A stretch of DNA of 64,000 nucleotides from Sulfuriferula plumbiphila. Lineage in GTDB: Bacteria > Pseudomonadota > Gammaproteobacteria > Burkholderiales > Sulfuriferulaceae. Positions 33,601 through 42,108 of the stretch are shown here, one piece after another (within the stretch, counting starts at the first letter, position 1; every line of letters starts with the position of its first letter). The notes under the pieces were generated by a model, which did not search any database, was not told where the DNA came from, and saw nothing but the letters and a program-made list of their open reading frames with translations. The position numbers and the translations under genes were made by a program. The stretch lies in NCBI RefSeq assembly GCF_009938015.1, contig NZ_AP021884.1:372001-436000 (forward strand), read 5' to 3'.

Positions 33601-35186
33601 TGCAGATACAGGTTCGCATCAACGAAGAGGGCGCGCTGCGCAATCAGCGCTATGCCTTCACCGACAAGTTCACGCTCATCTCCGAGCTGATGCAAAACGC
33701 CCGGCGTGCCGGCGCGCGGCGCATCGAGATTTCGTATGACGAGACATCCAAAATCCTTCGGGTCGTCGACGATGGCTGCGGCATCAGTGACTTTCAGAAG
33801 TTGCTGACATTTAACGAGTCCGGCTGGGACAAGGATACATGCGACGAGGAGCGCCCGTTCGGGATCGGCTTTTCAAAGTGCTTGTATTCCGCGTCTCGCT
33901 GCATTGTCGCGTCGCGCAACCGGAAGATCGACTTTCTGACCGAGGAAGCGCTCAGTCGAAGGCCTATCGATGTTGTTGATATCGAGCACCATCCCCATAC
34001 CGTCATCGAACTCCACGATGTTCAATTGCCGGGCTTGAAGAATCACCTGGAAACGATGTGCAGCGGCTTTCCAGTTGCCGTCTGGCTCAACGGCATCGAG
34101 TTGCCGCGAATTCACGCGATCGGTCATCTTCCATTCGTGTCAGCGAACATCGGGCACGTCTACTTGACCGGCACACGTGACGGCAAGCACGCATCGGATA
34201 CGCTGGTCTTCCTGCAAGGCTTCTGCGTGATGCGATCATCCTATTTCGATGCTGCTCAAGTCAACGTCGTGCATCTGGACTCGAAGGAATTTGTTGCGCG
34301 TCTACCAGACCGTGACAAACTCATCGACGAAGACGATCAGCGCAAGCGCATCGATGCGTGCCTGAAGTCTCTCTGGCGGCAGGCGCTGCTCGAAGCAAAG
34401 GCGGGGATGGAAGCTGAAGCGTTTGTCGACACTTTCTTCGAGGCGATGCGCCGGTGGGGTCATCTCGATCTCCTCAATGCCATTCCGCTATTGCCCAAGT
34501 GCCTGTGCGAGCGCATCGTCGGCTACCCGATTCAGGAGGGGTACGAAGATTGCGACTACCTGGAGACAGTGCAGCGTTTCCTGACGCGAAGCGATATTGA
34601 AGAAGGTAGCGTCGTCCTGGTCGAGCTCGACAACATGAGTGACGAAAGCGCTGCCTGCTGGATGGTTGCAAGGACGAAGGGTTACATCGTCATCTCGTCG
34701 ACTTCCTTGCATCACGATCACTGGGTTCAGCGCTACGTGCGCACCATCGATGAACAGGCGGCCCGTGTCGAAGCAGTCGGCGAACACTGCCGGGCAACGC
34801 TCGAAGGGCGTTGGATCTGGCCGCAGGTGATTCTGTGCGATGCCGTCTCAGTAACGATTGGCGATGATCGCGTCGACCTCACCGAGGATGGCGTTTATCA
34901 CGACGGTTCGCTCTTCATTCCGTCCGGCGAGTGTTCCGGCGAGCCGGTACGCCAGGCGTCAAGCTTCATCGATGAGCACGATCAGTTTCTCGAGGATCAA
35001 TGCGATGCGGACCGCGACGCGCTGGTCGATCTCATACGCCGGCTGCGTTCGGTCGATCCCAAGGCGACGCTCGATTCGCTGTTGCAGGAATTGAAGCTTG
35101 AAAAATACCCGCTGTTGCAGGGCAAGACTTTCCAGTTGCGGGTTGGTCAAAACTGCGGCGAGCATGCGGTCGAACTGATTGGCTGA
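33601..35186 (+). CDS. GHKL (HSP90-like) ATPase of the ICE
   Basis: A 528-residue protein. The N-terminal 150 residues have the GHKL motifs: N-box LISELMQNARRAGA, G1 VVDDGCGISD and G2 RPFGIGFSKCLYSAS. The rest is of unknown family and ends in helices. Such HSP90/MutL-like ATPases occur on integrative elements with no known task. I use the ATG at 33601 with GGAG 8 nt upstream. A GC hairpin (GGGCGG/CCGCCC near 33565-33580) lies in the leader. Confidence 0.8.
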
Positions 35187-35515
35187 TGTTTTCGAGGGGA
35201 GGGAGCGCATTGCTTCCTTTCCAGAGTGCCCGCCTCGCGAGCGTTCTGGAAAGCTTTCCCCCCAGGTAGCTGACAAACCTGGAATCCGCATCCTGCGAAT
35301 TCGCAAGTCAGCCCCGTAGTCATAGCGTGCCCGGCGTCGGCTCCTATAGGGATCGCCGTCAGCTCGCGTTGTATGCCACCGCGAACGCGGGCGGCTGCAT
35401 TGCAGTCTCGCAACCGTCCCTTTCGCATTCCCCCATAGAGCGCAGCCGAGCGTCGCGGTGTCCGCACCGTGAGGCCTTGCCTCGTGGGTAACGCAGTAGC
35501 GACCGAAAGGAGATC
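35187..35515. other. Structured leader of the primase gene
   Basis: No gene is supported in these 329 bases. They hold the conserved hairpin at 35247-35282, a 12-bp palindrome TGCGAATTCGCA directly after it, and several weaker hairpins. A long untranslated leader is likely. Confidence 0.5.
35247..35282 (+). promoter_or_regulatory. Conserved ICE leader hairpin, copy 2
   Basis: GAAAGCTTTC precedes the stem CCAGGT/ACCTGG with a 9-nt loop AGCTGACAA. Relative to copy 1 the pair C-G outside GGT/ACC has become A-T, which keeps pairing. It lies about 240 nt before the primase ATG. Confidence 0.6.
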
Positions 35516-36535
35516 ATGATGGAAAGCTATGAGTTCGAAGCGCGCGTCGAGGAAATCAAGCGACGCGCGCATGGTCGGTGGACCGAGATGCTACGCACGC
35601 TCGGCATCGACGAGAATATCCTCAACAAGCGCAACCAGCCTTGCCCGCTGTGCGGCGGAACCGACCGGTTCCAGTACACCGACAAGTATGGAGAAGGGAA
35701 CTACCATTGCCGCGGCTGCGGTCCCGGTGGCGGTCTCAAGCTGTTACAGGGGATACAGGGCTGGGATTTCGGCACAGTTCTGAAGCGTATCGAGGGGTGT
35801 GTCGGCAGTGTAGCGCCCATACACGTCCAATCGCGCAGCCGGTCGAACGAACCGTCTGCGGACAGGATGAAGAAGCTGGCAAAACGGATATGGGACGAAG
35901 CTCAACCCGTGACCCAAGGCGACGAAGTCGATCGCTATCTTTGCAATCGCGGCTTGTCACTGACCGAGTATCCCAGGGTGTTGCGGTTTCATCCAGCCCT
36001 TGGATATTACGAAAAGGACGACGCGGGCAAGTCGCGGAAAGCCGCCGAGTATCCGGCCATGCTGGCCTGCATTCAAGGGGCCGATGGGCACGCGGTAACG
36101 CTCCATCGAACTTACCTGAAGGATGGTCAGAAGGCGCTGCAACGCGACGCGAAGAAAGTGTTGTCGGCCGGCATCAACGGTGCTGCGGTCAGGCTGTTCG
36201 AAGCGACCGAAGAATTGGCGATCGCGGAAGGAATCGAAACCGCGCTCGCCATTCATCTGAGTACCGGCAAGCCGGTGTGGGCCGCCATCAATGCCGGCAA
36301 CATGGAGAAGCTGTGGCTCCCGGAAACGGTGCGCCGCATCTGCATCTATGCCGACAACGACGCCAACACCGAGTACGACGGCCAGGCCTGCGCGTTTGTC
36401 CTCGCCCGGCGCTTGAAGAAAGAGGAGAAAAAAATCGGTCCCCGGCGTGTCGAGGTTTTTGTACCGCGACATGCAGGAACCGACTGGGCCGATGTCTGGT
36501 GTTCGCGTGTTGAAAACGTGAGTCAGGCGACATAG
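35516..36535 (+). CDS. Zinc-finger/Toprim DNA primase-like protein
   Basis: A 339-residue protein with an N-terminal zinc finger (CPLCGG...YHCRGCGPGGG), as in phage P4-type and plasmid primases. A middle region follows, then a Toprim domain with EELAIAEGIETALA and ICIYADND. There is no helicase part. It would make primers during element replication or transfer. Two ATGs are adjacent; the second (35519) is better spaced from AGGAG. Confidence 0.88.
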   Translation: MMESYEFEARVEEIKRRAHGRWTEMLRTLGIDENILNKRNQPCPLCGGTDRFQYTDKYGEGNYHCRGCGPGGGLKLLQGIQGWDFGTVLKRIEGCVGSVAPIHVQSRSRSNEPSADRMKKLAKRIWDEAQPVTQGDEVDRYLCNRGLSLTEYPRVLRFHPALGYYEKDDAGKSRKAAEYPAMLACIQGADGHAVTLHRTYLKDGQKALQRDAKKVLSAGINGAAVRLFEATEELAIAEGIETALAIHLSTGKPVWAAINAGNMEKLWLPETVRRICIYADNDANTEYDGQACAFVLARRLKKEEKKIGPRRVEVFVPRHAGTDWADVWCSRVENVSQAT

Positions 36536-36542
36536 TTTCTTG

Positions 36543-36573
36543 GGGTGCGATAGTCATATCGCACCCGCTTTTT
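36543..36573 (+). terminator. Terminator after the primase gene
   Basis: Perfect 10-bp stem GGGTGCGATA/TATCGCACCC with loop GTCA, followed by GC and five T. It starts 8 nt after the stop codon. Confidence 0.92.
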
Positions 36574-36645
36574 AGCTTTAGTCGCTGCGCTCACGTTAGC
36601 CAACGCAGAAACTTCGTTTTCAGCGGGACTTCAACCGAGGTGCCG

Positions 36646-36681
36646 GCGAAAAGGTTTCCCACTGGTAGCTGTCGCACCAGG
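36646..36681 (+). promoter_or_regulatory. Conserved ICE leader hairpin, copy 3
   Basis: GAAAAGGTTTC precedes the stem CTGGT/ACCAG with a 9-nt loop AGCTGTCGC. The pair outside GGT/ACC is now T-A, a second compensatory change. A perfect second hairpin (ATGCGCGC-TCT-GCGCGCAT) follows at once. Further hairpins (TGACCCCA...TGGGGTCA) fill the rest of the leader of the DUF932 gene. Confidence 0.6.
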
Positions 36682-36841
36682 ATGCGCGCTCTGCGCGCAT
36701 CGAAGGCAGCACTTGAATCATCACGCGATATCAGTCGCGCTCAGTTGACTCGGAATTTCCGAGTCAGTCATTGACCCCAGCGGGGACGTGCATCCCCGTC
36801 ATGGGGTCATGCCGTCCCCGCTTTTCTTTGGAGTATTTACT

Positions 36842-37906
36842 ATGAAAAGCGGACGTTCTCTCGTAAATCTGGCGCAAGAACTCGAGCGGCAACTCGTGAC
36901 CAAGCAGGACATGGTCGTGCCCTCGTCCCTGATGCGCTGCCATACCGACGAGGTCGGCAGTTGCAAAATGATGATCGAAGAAACTGGCGGTGTCGGGAAA
37001 TACGGCATCACCAACCTCGCACGCCGCCAACTGGCTGAAAAGTTGAAGATTCCGTTCGCGTACTTCGAACGCATGCGGGTTGAACAACCCGCGCTGCTCG
37101 ACCGCAACGTCAACACGTGGCTGCAGACCGACAACGAGCGCCGGATGATTCGCACGCTGGACGGTCAGGTGCGCGCAGTGCTGTCGGACCGCTATCGCCG
37201 CCTGGACAATTTCGATCTGGCGGAGAACGTGCTGCCGATCCTGCAAAGGCTTCCGGATGCACGGTTCGAGTCGGTCGAACTGACCGAAACGAAGATGTAC
37301 ATCAAACTCGTCACGCCCCGTCTTCAGTACGAAATGACACCGGGTGACGTGGTACAAGCGGGTATCGTGATTACGAACTCCGAAGTCGGCCACGGCACGC
37401 TGTCGGTGCAGCCGCTGGTTTACCGCCTGGTGTGCAGCAACGGGTTGATTGCCTCTGACCGGGCATTGCGCAAGACGCATGTCGGACGCATCCTGCAATC
37501 GGACGACGAAGCGATCACCGTGTTCCGGGACGATACGCTTGCTGCGGACGACAAGGCCTTCTTCCTGAAGGTACGAGACGTCGTCGAAGCTGCGGTTTCC
37601 GAAGCGACCTTCCGTCAGGTCGTGGAGAAGATGAAGAAGACGCTCGACATCAAGCTCACGGGTGATCCCGTGAAAACCGTCGAGGTGCTCGCCAACCGTT
37701 ACACCCTCAACGAAATTGAGCGTATCGGCGTGCTCCGTCACCTGATTGTCGAAGGTGATCTGTCCGGCTATGGGTTGGTCAACGCCGTCACGCATTACTC
37801 GCATGATGTCGAGGATTACGACCGGGCGACTGAGTTCGAAGCGCTGGGCGGCAAGCTGATCGAACTGCCTGCCAGCGAGTGGAAAGGGCTTGCGGAAGCA
37901 GCCTAG
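36842..37906 (+). CDS. DUF932 protein of the mobile element
   Basis: A 354-residue protein with the DUF932 features NVNTWLQTDNERRMIRTLDGQVRAVLSDRYRRLDNFDLAE and VITNSEVGHGTLSVQPLVYRLVCSNGL. DUF932 proteins are frequent on plasmids, phages and ICEs; no function is established. GGAG lies 8 nt before the ATG. A terminator-like hairpin follows at 37948. Confidence 0.88.
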   Translation: MKSGRSLVNLAQELERQLVTKQDMVVPSSLMRCHTDEVGSCKMMIEETGGVGKYGITNLARRQLAEKLKIPFAYFERMRVEQPALLDRNVNTWLQTDNERRMIRTLDGQVRAVLSDRYRRLDNFDLAENVLPILQRLPDARFESVELTETKMYIKLVTPRLQYEMTPGDVVQAGIVITNSEVGHGTLSVQPLVYRLVCSNGLIASDRALRKTHVGRILQSDDEAITVFRDDTLAADDKAFFLKVRDVVEAAVSEATFRQVVEKMKKTLDIKLTGDPVKTVEVLANRYTLNEIERIGVLRHLIVEGDLSGYGLVNAVTHYSHDVEDYDRATEFEALGGKLIELPASEWKGLAEAA

Positions 37907-37947
37907 AAACTTCGACCGCATTCTTTGTCAGGAGCATCAGCCCCCTT

Positions 37948-37975
37948 TGACCGTCCGCCAGGATGGTCACTTTTT
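37948..37975 (+). terminator. Terminator after the DUF932 gene
   Basis: Arms TGACCGTCC and GGATGGTCA (one wobble) close a GCCA loop and are followed by C and five T. Confidence 0.8.
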
Positions 37976-38077
37976 CGGTGCGGCCAACACAAGGCGGCAC
38001 CGAAAATTATTCTTCGCCACGTTGGAACATACGTCCGTCATTGGGGCCGCAGAAAACAGAAAAAATCATACGCTATA

Positions 38078-39193
38078 GACTCGGCACGAATTATCCGTGA
38101 ACTTTAAGGTTTGTAACGTGCCTCACCGCGCATGGAAAAAGAAGACGCCCGCAAGCAGTCGCGAGAAGTACTGCACGAGAGACGAAAACAAGTCATCCGC
38201 CTGCACCGCAAAGGGATGCCGGTGATGCAGATTGTTGAGCACAGCGGCCTCAGCTGGTATGCCGTGAACACTGCGATCACCGCTTATTCGACTGCGGGAG
38301 CGGCGGCACTCAAGCCTGCTGCGCGCGGCAAGAAACAGGGCAGTGGACGCATGTTGAGCGAATCGCAAGAGAGCGCTGTTCGGCAAATCATCTGCGACAA
38401 GCGCCCCGAACAGATGAAGATGGAATTTGCACTATGGAATCGCGCCGCCGTCATGCAGTTGGTTGAACGCGAATGCGGAATCAAGTTGTCTGTGCGCGGC
38501 GTTGGCAACTACCTCAAGCGTTGGGGATTCACCCCGCAAAAGCCGATCAAGAAGGCGTATGAGCAACGCCCGGAGGCTGTGCAGGCATGGCTGGACAACG
38601 AATATCCGGCAATCGAACAACGCGCCAAGTCCGAAGGTGCCGAGATTCACTGGGGCGACGAAACGGCGGTCGTGAATACCGACGTGCGTGGCCGGTGTTA
38701 CGCACCGGCGGGTAAAACACCAGTGACCTTTGCGGTAGGCGGCACGCGCCAGAAACTGTCGATGATCGCCACTGTCACCAATCAGGGCAAGACACGCTGG
38801 ATGATCATTGATGAGTCATTCAACTCGGACAAGCTGATTGAGTTCCTGCAAGCCTTGATCCGGGACGCGGACAAGAAAGTGTTTCTGATCCTCGATAACC
38901 TGCGCGTCCATCACAGCAAGCCGGTCAAGGCCTGGGTTGAGGCGCGTAAAGACAAGATCGAGTTGTTCTATCTGCCCAGCTACAGCCCGGAGCTCAATCC
39001 GGAAGAGCGGCTCAATGCCGATTTGAAGCAGGCGCTTTATACCAAGGTTCCGGTACGCACCAAGGTCAAGTTGAAAGCCGCTGCAACCGAGCACATGCAG
39101 GCGTTGGAGAAATCGCCCGAGCGGGTGAGAAAGTTCTTCCAGGATGCACGCGTAAAATATGCAGCGTGATTCACGGATAAATCAGGCCGGATC
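38078..39193 (+). mobile_element. IS630-family insertion sequence, complete
   Basis: The ends are imperfect inverted repeats of about 24 bp that start GACTCGGC (left) and GATCCGGC (right, complement) and share the inner part TATCCGTGAA. The 1.1-kb size fits the family. It separates the DUF932 gene from the higBA-like pair. The exact TA target duplication could not be fixed by eye. Confidence 0.8.
38132..39169 (+). CDS. IS630-family transposase
   Basis: A 345-residue DDE transposase. An N-terminal helix-turn-helix (VIRLHRKGMPVMQIVEHSGLSWYAVNTAITAY) and a winged-helix part lead to the catalytic residues: WGDET (D), ILDNLRVHHS (D) and SYSPELNPEE (E). Intact and full length, so the element may still move. 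Confidence 0.93.
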   Translation: MEKEDARKQSREVLHERRKQVIRLHRKGMPVMQIVEHSGLSWYAVNTAITAYSTAGAAALKPAARGKKQGSGRMLSESQESAVRQIICDKRPEQMKMEFALWNRAAVMQLVERECGIKLSVRGVGNYLKRWGFTPQKPIKKAYEQRPEAVQAWLDNEYPAIEQRAKSEGAEIHWGDETAVVNTDVRGRCYAPAGKTPVTFAVGGTRQKLSMIATVTNQGKTRWMIIDESFNSDKLIEFLQALIRDADKKVFLILDNLRVHHSKPVKAWVEARKDKIELFYLPSYSPELNPEERLNADLKQALYTKVPVRTKVKLKAAATEHMQALEKSPERVRKFFQDARVKYAA

Positions 39194-39201
39194 AATAACA
39201 A

Positions 39202-39230
39202 TTGAGCTATCCGCCAATGGCGGATATAAT
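39202..39230 (+). promoter_or_regulatory. Promoter with 19-bp palindrome for the higBA-like pair
   Basis: TTGAGC and a perfect TATAAT are 17 bp apart. The spacer is the perfect palindrome TATCCGCCAATGGCGGATA (39208-39226), which runs into the -10. The expected transcription start (about 39237) falls next to the toxin ATG at 39238, so the toxin message would be leaderless. Confidence 0.75.
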
Positions 39231-39237
39231 GGGTTTT

Positions 39238-39549
39238 ATGGAATTCATCGAGACCCCAACCTTCACCCGCATGGTCACGGCACTGCTATCCGATGATGAG
39301 TACCGAGAATTGCAAAACGAACTGGTGGAAGACCCGGAGCGCGGCGATCTCATCAAGGGTGGTGGCGGTATCCGCAAGCTGCGCTATGCCATGCAAGGGC
39401 GCGGCAAGAGCGGCGGGGTTCGGTTGATTTACTACTGGGTCAAGGACAACCACCAGATTTACATGCTGGTAGTGTATCCGAAGTCAAAAAAGGACGATCT
39501 GACCGATCAGGAAACTGCCATCCTGCGCAACTATGTGAAGGAGCTATGA
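39238..39549 (+). CDS. RelE/HigB-like toxin of a type II TA pair
   Basis: A 103-residue protein that starts MEFIETPTFTRMVTALLSDDEYRELQNELVEDPERGDLIKGGGGIRKLRYAMQGRGKSGGVRLIYYWV, the usual pattern of HigB/RelE toxins paired with NadS-type antitoxins. I prefer the ATG at 39238 over the upstream in-frame start at 39202, since that lies in the promoter. The gene order is toxin first. The stop overlaps the antitoxin ATG as ATGA. Confidence 0.88.
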   Translation: MEFIETPTFTRMVTALLSDDEYRELQNELVEDPERGDLIKGGGGIRKLRYAMQGRGKSGGVRLIYYWVKDNHQIYMLVVYPKSKKDDLTDQETAILRNYVKEL

Positions 39550-39842
39550 ACATGGAAAAAACACTGTTTGATGATCTGGTGCAAAGCCTGAAAGAAGCCG
39601 ATGCCATCACCAAAGGCAAAACCAAAGCTTCGCGCCGATTCGATGTCACGCCGCCCGATGTCAAGGCGGTGCGCGAGCAAATTGGGCTATCGCAAAGCGA
39701 GTTTGCCCGGCTGATGCGGGTCAGCATCAAAACGCTACAGAATTGGGAGCAGCACCGCCGCAATCCGACCGGCCCCGCTGCCGCACTGCTCAAGATCGTA
39801 TCAACTGCCCCGGAAGTGGCGCTCAAGTCGTTACACGCCTGA
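39546..39842 (+). CDS. HigA/NadS-like XRE antitoxin
   Basis: A 98-residue protein with an XRE helix-turn-helix (VKAVREQIGLSQSEFARLMRVSIKTLQNWEQHRRNPTGPAAALLKI) after an N-terminal arm (FDDLVQSLKEADAITKGKTKASRRF) that would bind the toxin. It is expected to bind the palindrome at 39208-39226. Confidence 0.9.
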   Translation: MNMEKTLFDDLVQSLKEADAITKGKTKASRRFDVTPPDVKAVREQIGLSQSEFARLMRVSIKTLQNWEQHRRNPTGPAAALLKIVSTAPEVALKSLHA

Positions 39843-40019
39843 TCTTCTCGAAACTCAACGGCGTGACTGGCTGTACACGGCCACGTTTCGAGAGTGCATT
39901 TCGACAATATGAGCCGCGCCTATTTCGGCTCTTGGGCCGACAACTCGTTCAGCGGCAAATACGCTTTTCGGCACAGAACATACCGACGCTATCTGCCGTG
40001 ATATTTCCGATGGGCGCGA

Positions 40020-40754
40020 TCAATTCGCTCCCCAGAACTTTGCAATGCCGATGCGTCCTCGAACTTTCCCCATCACCTTCAAACCCATTCGTTTTGCTGC
40101 AACCGCGTCCTTCACCACGCACTCCTTGTACTTGCGGTTCTCGCAGCCCAGCACCAGCCCCTCTCCGATACGGCTTTCCACGGTTCGTACCATGACGCGC
40201 CCGTCGTACTCGACTACATAGATACCGTTCCCGGCAACATTTTGCGTCCCATAGTCGACAAACATCATGTCGCCATCGTGGATGATTGGATCCATATCAT
40301 CGCCTGACATCCTCATCGGTTCGCAACCCGCCACCTCATACGCCAGATCTCGGACAATGGCCGCAATCCATGCTGCCGCGGCAGAGGAATCGGTGGCCGA
40401 TTCCCGATCCTCCGCGCGAGCGCCTTCACGCACCATTGCATACCGGGTGTTTGCCAATCCAAGGAACCAGTTCGCATCGCTGTGAAATCCTATGCACAAC
40501 AGCGCAAATGACTCCAGGTCTGGAAGACCCGGCTTGATCGGGTCGATCCATCGTCTCGAAGTCTGGTGGACACGTCCTGTCATCGCTGACAAGTGGGCCA
40601 GTCTTGCCTCTTTAGGTACCCTGGCCTTATCCATCTTCTCTATCAACCTATCTCGAAACCCCGGGGCCAAATCCAACTCGATGATCTTCGGGGTCGGCTT
40701 CTCGCCCCGTGTTTGAACACGTCGCTTGGTCGATGACTGGTTACCTGTATTCAT
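40020..40754 (-). CDS. CI/SetR-like repressor with altered S24 active site
   Basis: A 244-residue protein. An N-terminal helical DNA-binding part (ELDLAPGFRDRLIEKMDKARVPKEARLAHLSAMTGRVHQTSRRWID) is joined to an S24 peptidase-like domain. The catalytic Ser position reads GDDMDP instead of GDSMxP, and the Lys position reads VMVRTVE with Arg instead of Lys, so self-cleavage looks impossible. It faces the FlhD/FlhC-like genes, as SetR and similar repressors face or control setDC. The chosen ATG is at 40754. Confidence 0.82.
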   Translation of the reverse strand: MNTGNQSSTKRRVQTRGEKPTPKIIELDLAPGFRDRLIEKMDKARVPKEARLAHLSAMTGRVHQTSRRWIDPIKPGLPDLESFALLCIGFHSDANWFLGLANTRYAMVREGARAEDRESATDSSAAAAWIAAIVRDLAYEVAGCEPMRMSGDDMDPIIHDGDMMFVDYGTQNVAGNGIYVVEYDGRVMVRTVESRIGEGLVLGCENRKYKECVVKDAVAAKRMGLKVMGKVRGRIGIAKFWGAN

Positions 40755-40786
40755 TTTTCCGCCTGTTCCTAAAGAAGTCTGAACGA

Positions 40787-40878
40787 CCCAATTTTTGGGC
40801 ATTTCATCGTGCCCGAAAAAACGCCCCCAAATTGGAGCATTTGCTCGTGGCGATATGTGGTTATGCGAACATTTGCTC
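40787..40878. promoter_or_regulatory. Operator cluster between repressor and flhD-like gene
   Basis: The interval holds a dyad CCCAATTTTTGGG (40787-40799), a related site CCCCCAAATTGGAG (40824-40837), and two near-identical 12-mers: GAGCATTTGCTC (40835-40846) and GAACATTTGCTC (40867-40878). The two 12-mers are 32 bp apart, about three helical turns. They are candidate sites for the CI-like repressor and for the FlhDC-type activator. Confidence 0.55.
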
Positions 40879-41037
40879 TTGACCGAATTGTCGGTCTAAA
40901 GATACGCTCAAGAAGCATGTGTGCAACCAAGATCGCGCCCTGATACCTATAAAGAATTCGCCTGCATCGATCGTTTTCGGGTTCCCGCATTTGCGAAGCA
41001 ACCACGCCCCTTCAGGGCTTACCGAAAAGGAAAGATT

Positions 41038-41373
41038 ATGGGCAATGTTCAGTTTTCCGATGTGCAACTCATTAACCTGTCGATGCTAATAACGATCAGG
41101 GACAACATCAAGCATGACCTCGTGTCCGCTTGCTGCGAGTTCGGATTGCGCGCGGATCAAGCCAGTTTCTTCGGCGATCTATCGATCAATCAGATCCTCG
41201 TCATCGTCGCCAATGTCGGCCAGGAGTGCCTGTTTCCACCAAGACAAGACATTCTTTCTTTGCTCAAACTGCCGCTGCCTCTCTCAGGCCTGATTACCTC
41301 AGTCCATCCCCCACACAAGGCAGTGTCATCTCCGCCGCAGGAATCATTTTGTCAACGCACGCAATCGCGTTGA
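41038..41373 (+). CDS. FlhD-like transcription activator subunit (AcaD/SetD type)
   Basis: A 111-residue protein: VQLINLSMLITIRDNIKHDLVSACCEFGLRADQASFFGDLSINQILVIVANVGQECLFPPRQDILSLLKLP. This matches FlhD in the INLSYL...LGI...A..L..LS..Q...LA pattern. With the FlhC-like gene just downstream and a repressor facing it, it fits the AcaDC/SetDC pairs that switch on transfer genes of IncC plasmids and SXT elements. AGGAAAG precedes the ATG. Confidence 0.78.
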   Translation: MGNVQFSDVQLINLSMLITIRDNIKHDLVSACCEFGLRADQASFFGDLSINQILVIVANVGQECLFPPRQDILSLLKLPLPLSGLITSVHPPHKAVSSPPQESFCQRTQSR

Positions 41374-41392
41374 AAGCTGAAAATCCGCGGCG

Positions 41393-42007
41393 ATGGATAC
41401 CAGTTATGCCGAGCGCCATATCCGCGCTCTCGGACTGGCCAAGGAATGTGCCGCACTCGGCGCACGTATCCGCACCATGGAATACGTGACTGGTTTGACC
41501 CGCGGCCAACTCGCCCGCCTGTTTTTCGCTGATCGCAAGTCCGCGCCGCGTGGCCGGCCGCCGGACTCCCCAGACTGGTATCACAGTGCAAATTTGCTCA
41601 ACCGTACCGAAGCATCGATCTTCGTGTCGACCTATCGGCGTATTCGGGAGCTCGGTTTTGGCCCCGCCGAAGCGCTCGTGTCCGGTTACAAGCACTATCT
41701 AGCGGTTTGCCGCGTACATCCACGCATCAGTTTCGATCGAGCCTTCGACCTGGCGTCCCATATGGACGGGCTCTGGATCGTGAGAGCACCGAATTTCTCG
41801 CTCCTCACCTGCCCGGTCTGCGCCAGTCAATACGTCACATCAGTCTGCGCTCATCCGGTCACGAATCACGAGTGCCCGTTTTGTAAACTAGTCAACCGTT
41901 ACCCACGGGATCCGCGCATCCAAATGTCTTTCCCGGTAAGCGCACTACCCGACGTCACCGCCATTCAGCTGGGTGTGATCGCCTTGTCGAAGCGCATGAG
42001 CGGTTAG
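41393..42007 (+). CDS. FlhC-like transcription activator subunit (AcaC/SetC type)
   Basis: A 204-residue protein with the FlhC pattern ALGARIRTMEYVTGLTRGQLARLFFADRKSAPRGRPPDSPDWYHSANLLNRTEASIFVSTYRRI. The C-terminal zinc site has CPVCASQY...CAHPVTNHECPFC. It would act as a hetero-oligomer with the FlhD-like protein to activate ICE promoters. No flagellar operon is near, apart from the two orphan flgB-like genes. Confidence 0.85.
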   Translation: MDTSYAERHIRALGLAKECAALGARIRTMEYVTGLTRGQLARLFFADRKSAPRGRPPDSPDWYHSANLLNRTEASIFVSTYRRIRELGFGPAEALVSGYKHYLAVCRVHPRISFDRAFDLASHMDGLWIVRAPNFSLLTCPVCASQYVTSVCAHPVTNHECPFCKLVNRYPRDPRIQMSFPVSALPDVTAIQLGVIALSKRMSG

Positions 42008-42108
42008 ATGGCTAATGTCGAAAGCGGCCTTCCAGGCGGCCCATTTCAATTGGACGCAGGCACCCTCCAGCGCAAGAATCGAACGTCCCATCAGATTCCG
42101 GTACCCTC

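Noticed and set aside
36764-37921. 385-codon minus-strand frame across the DUF932 gene
   Set aside because: The plus strand has a good ribosome site and a family match; the minus frame has none.
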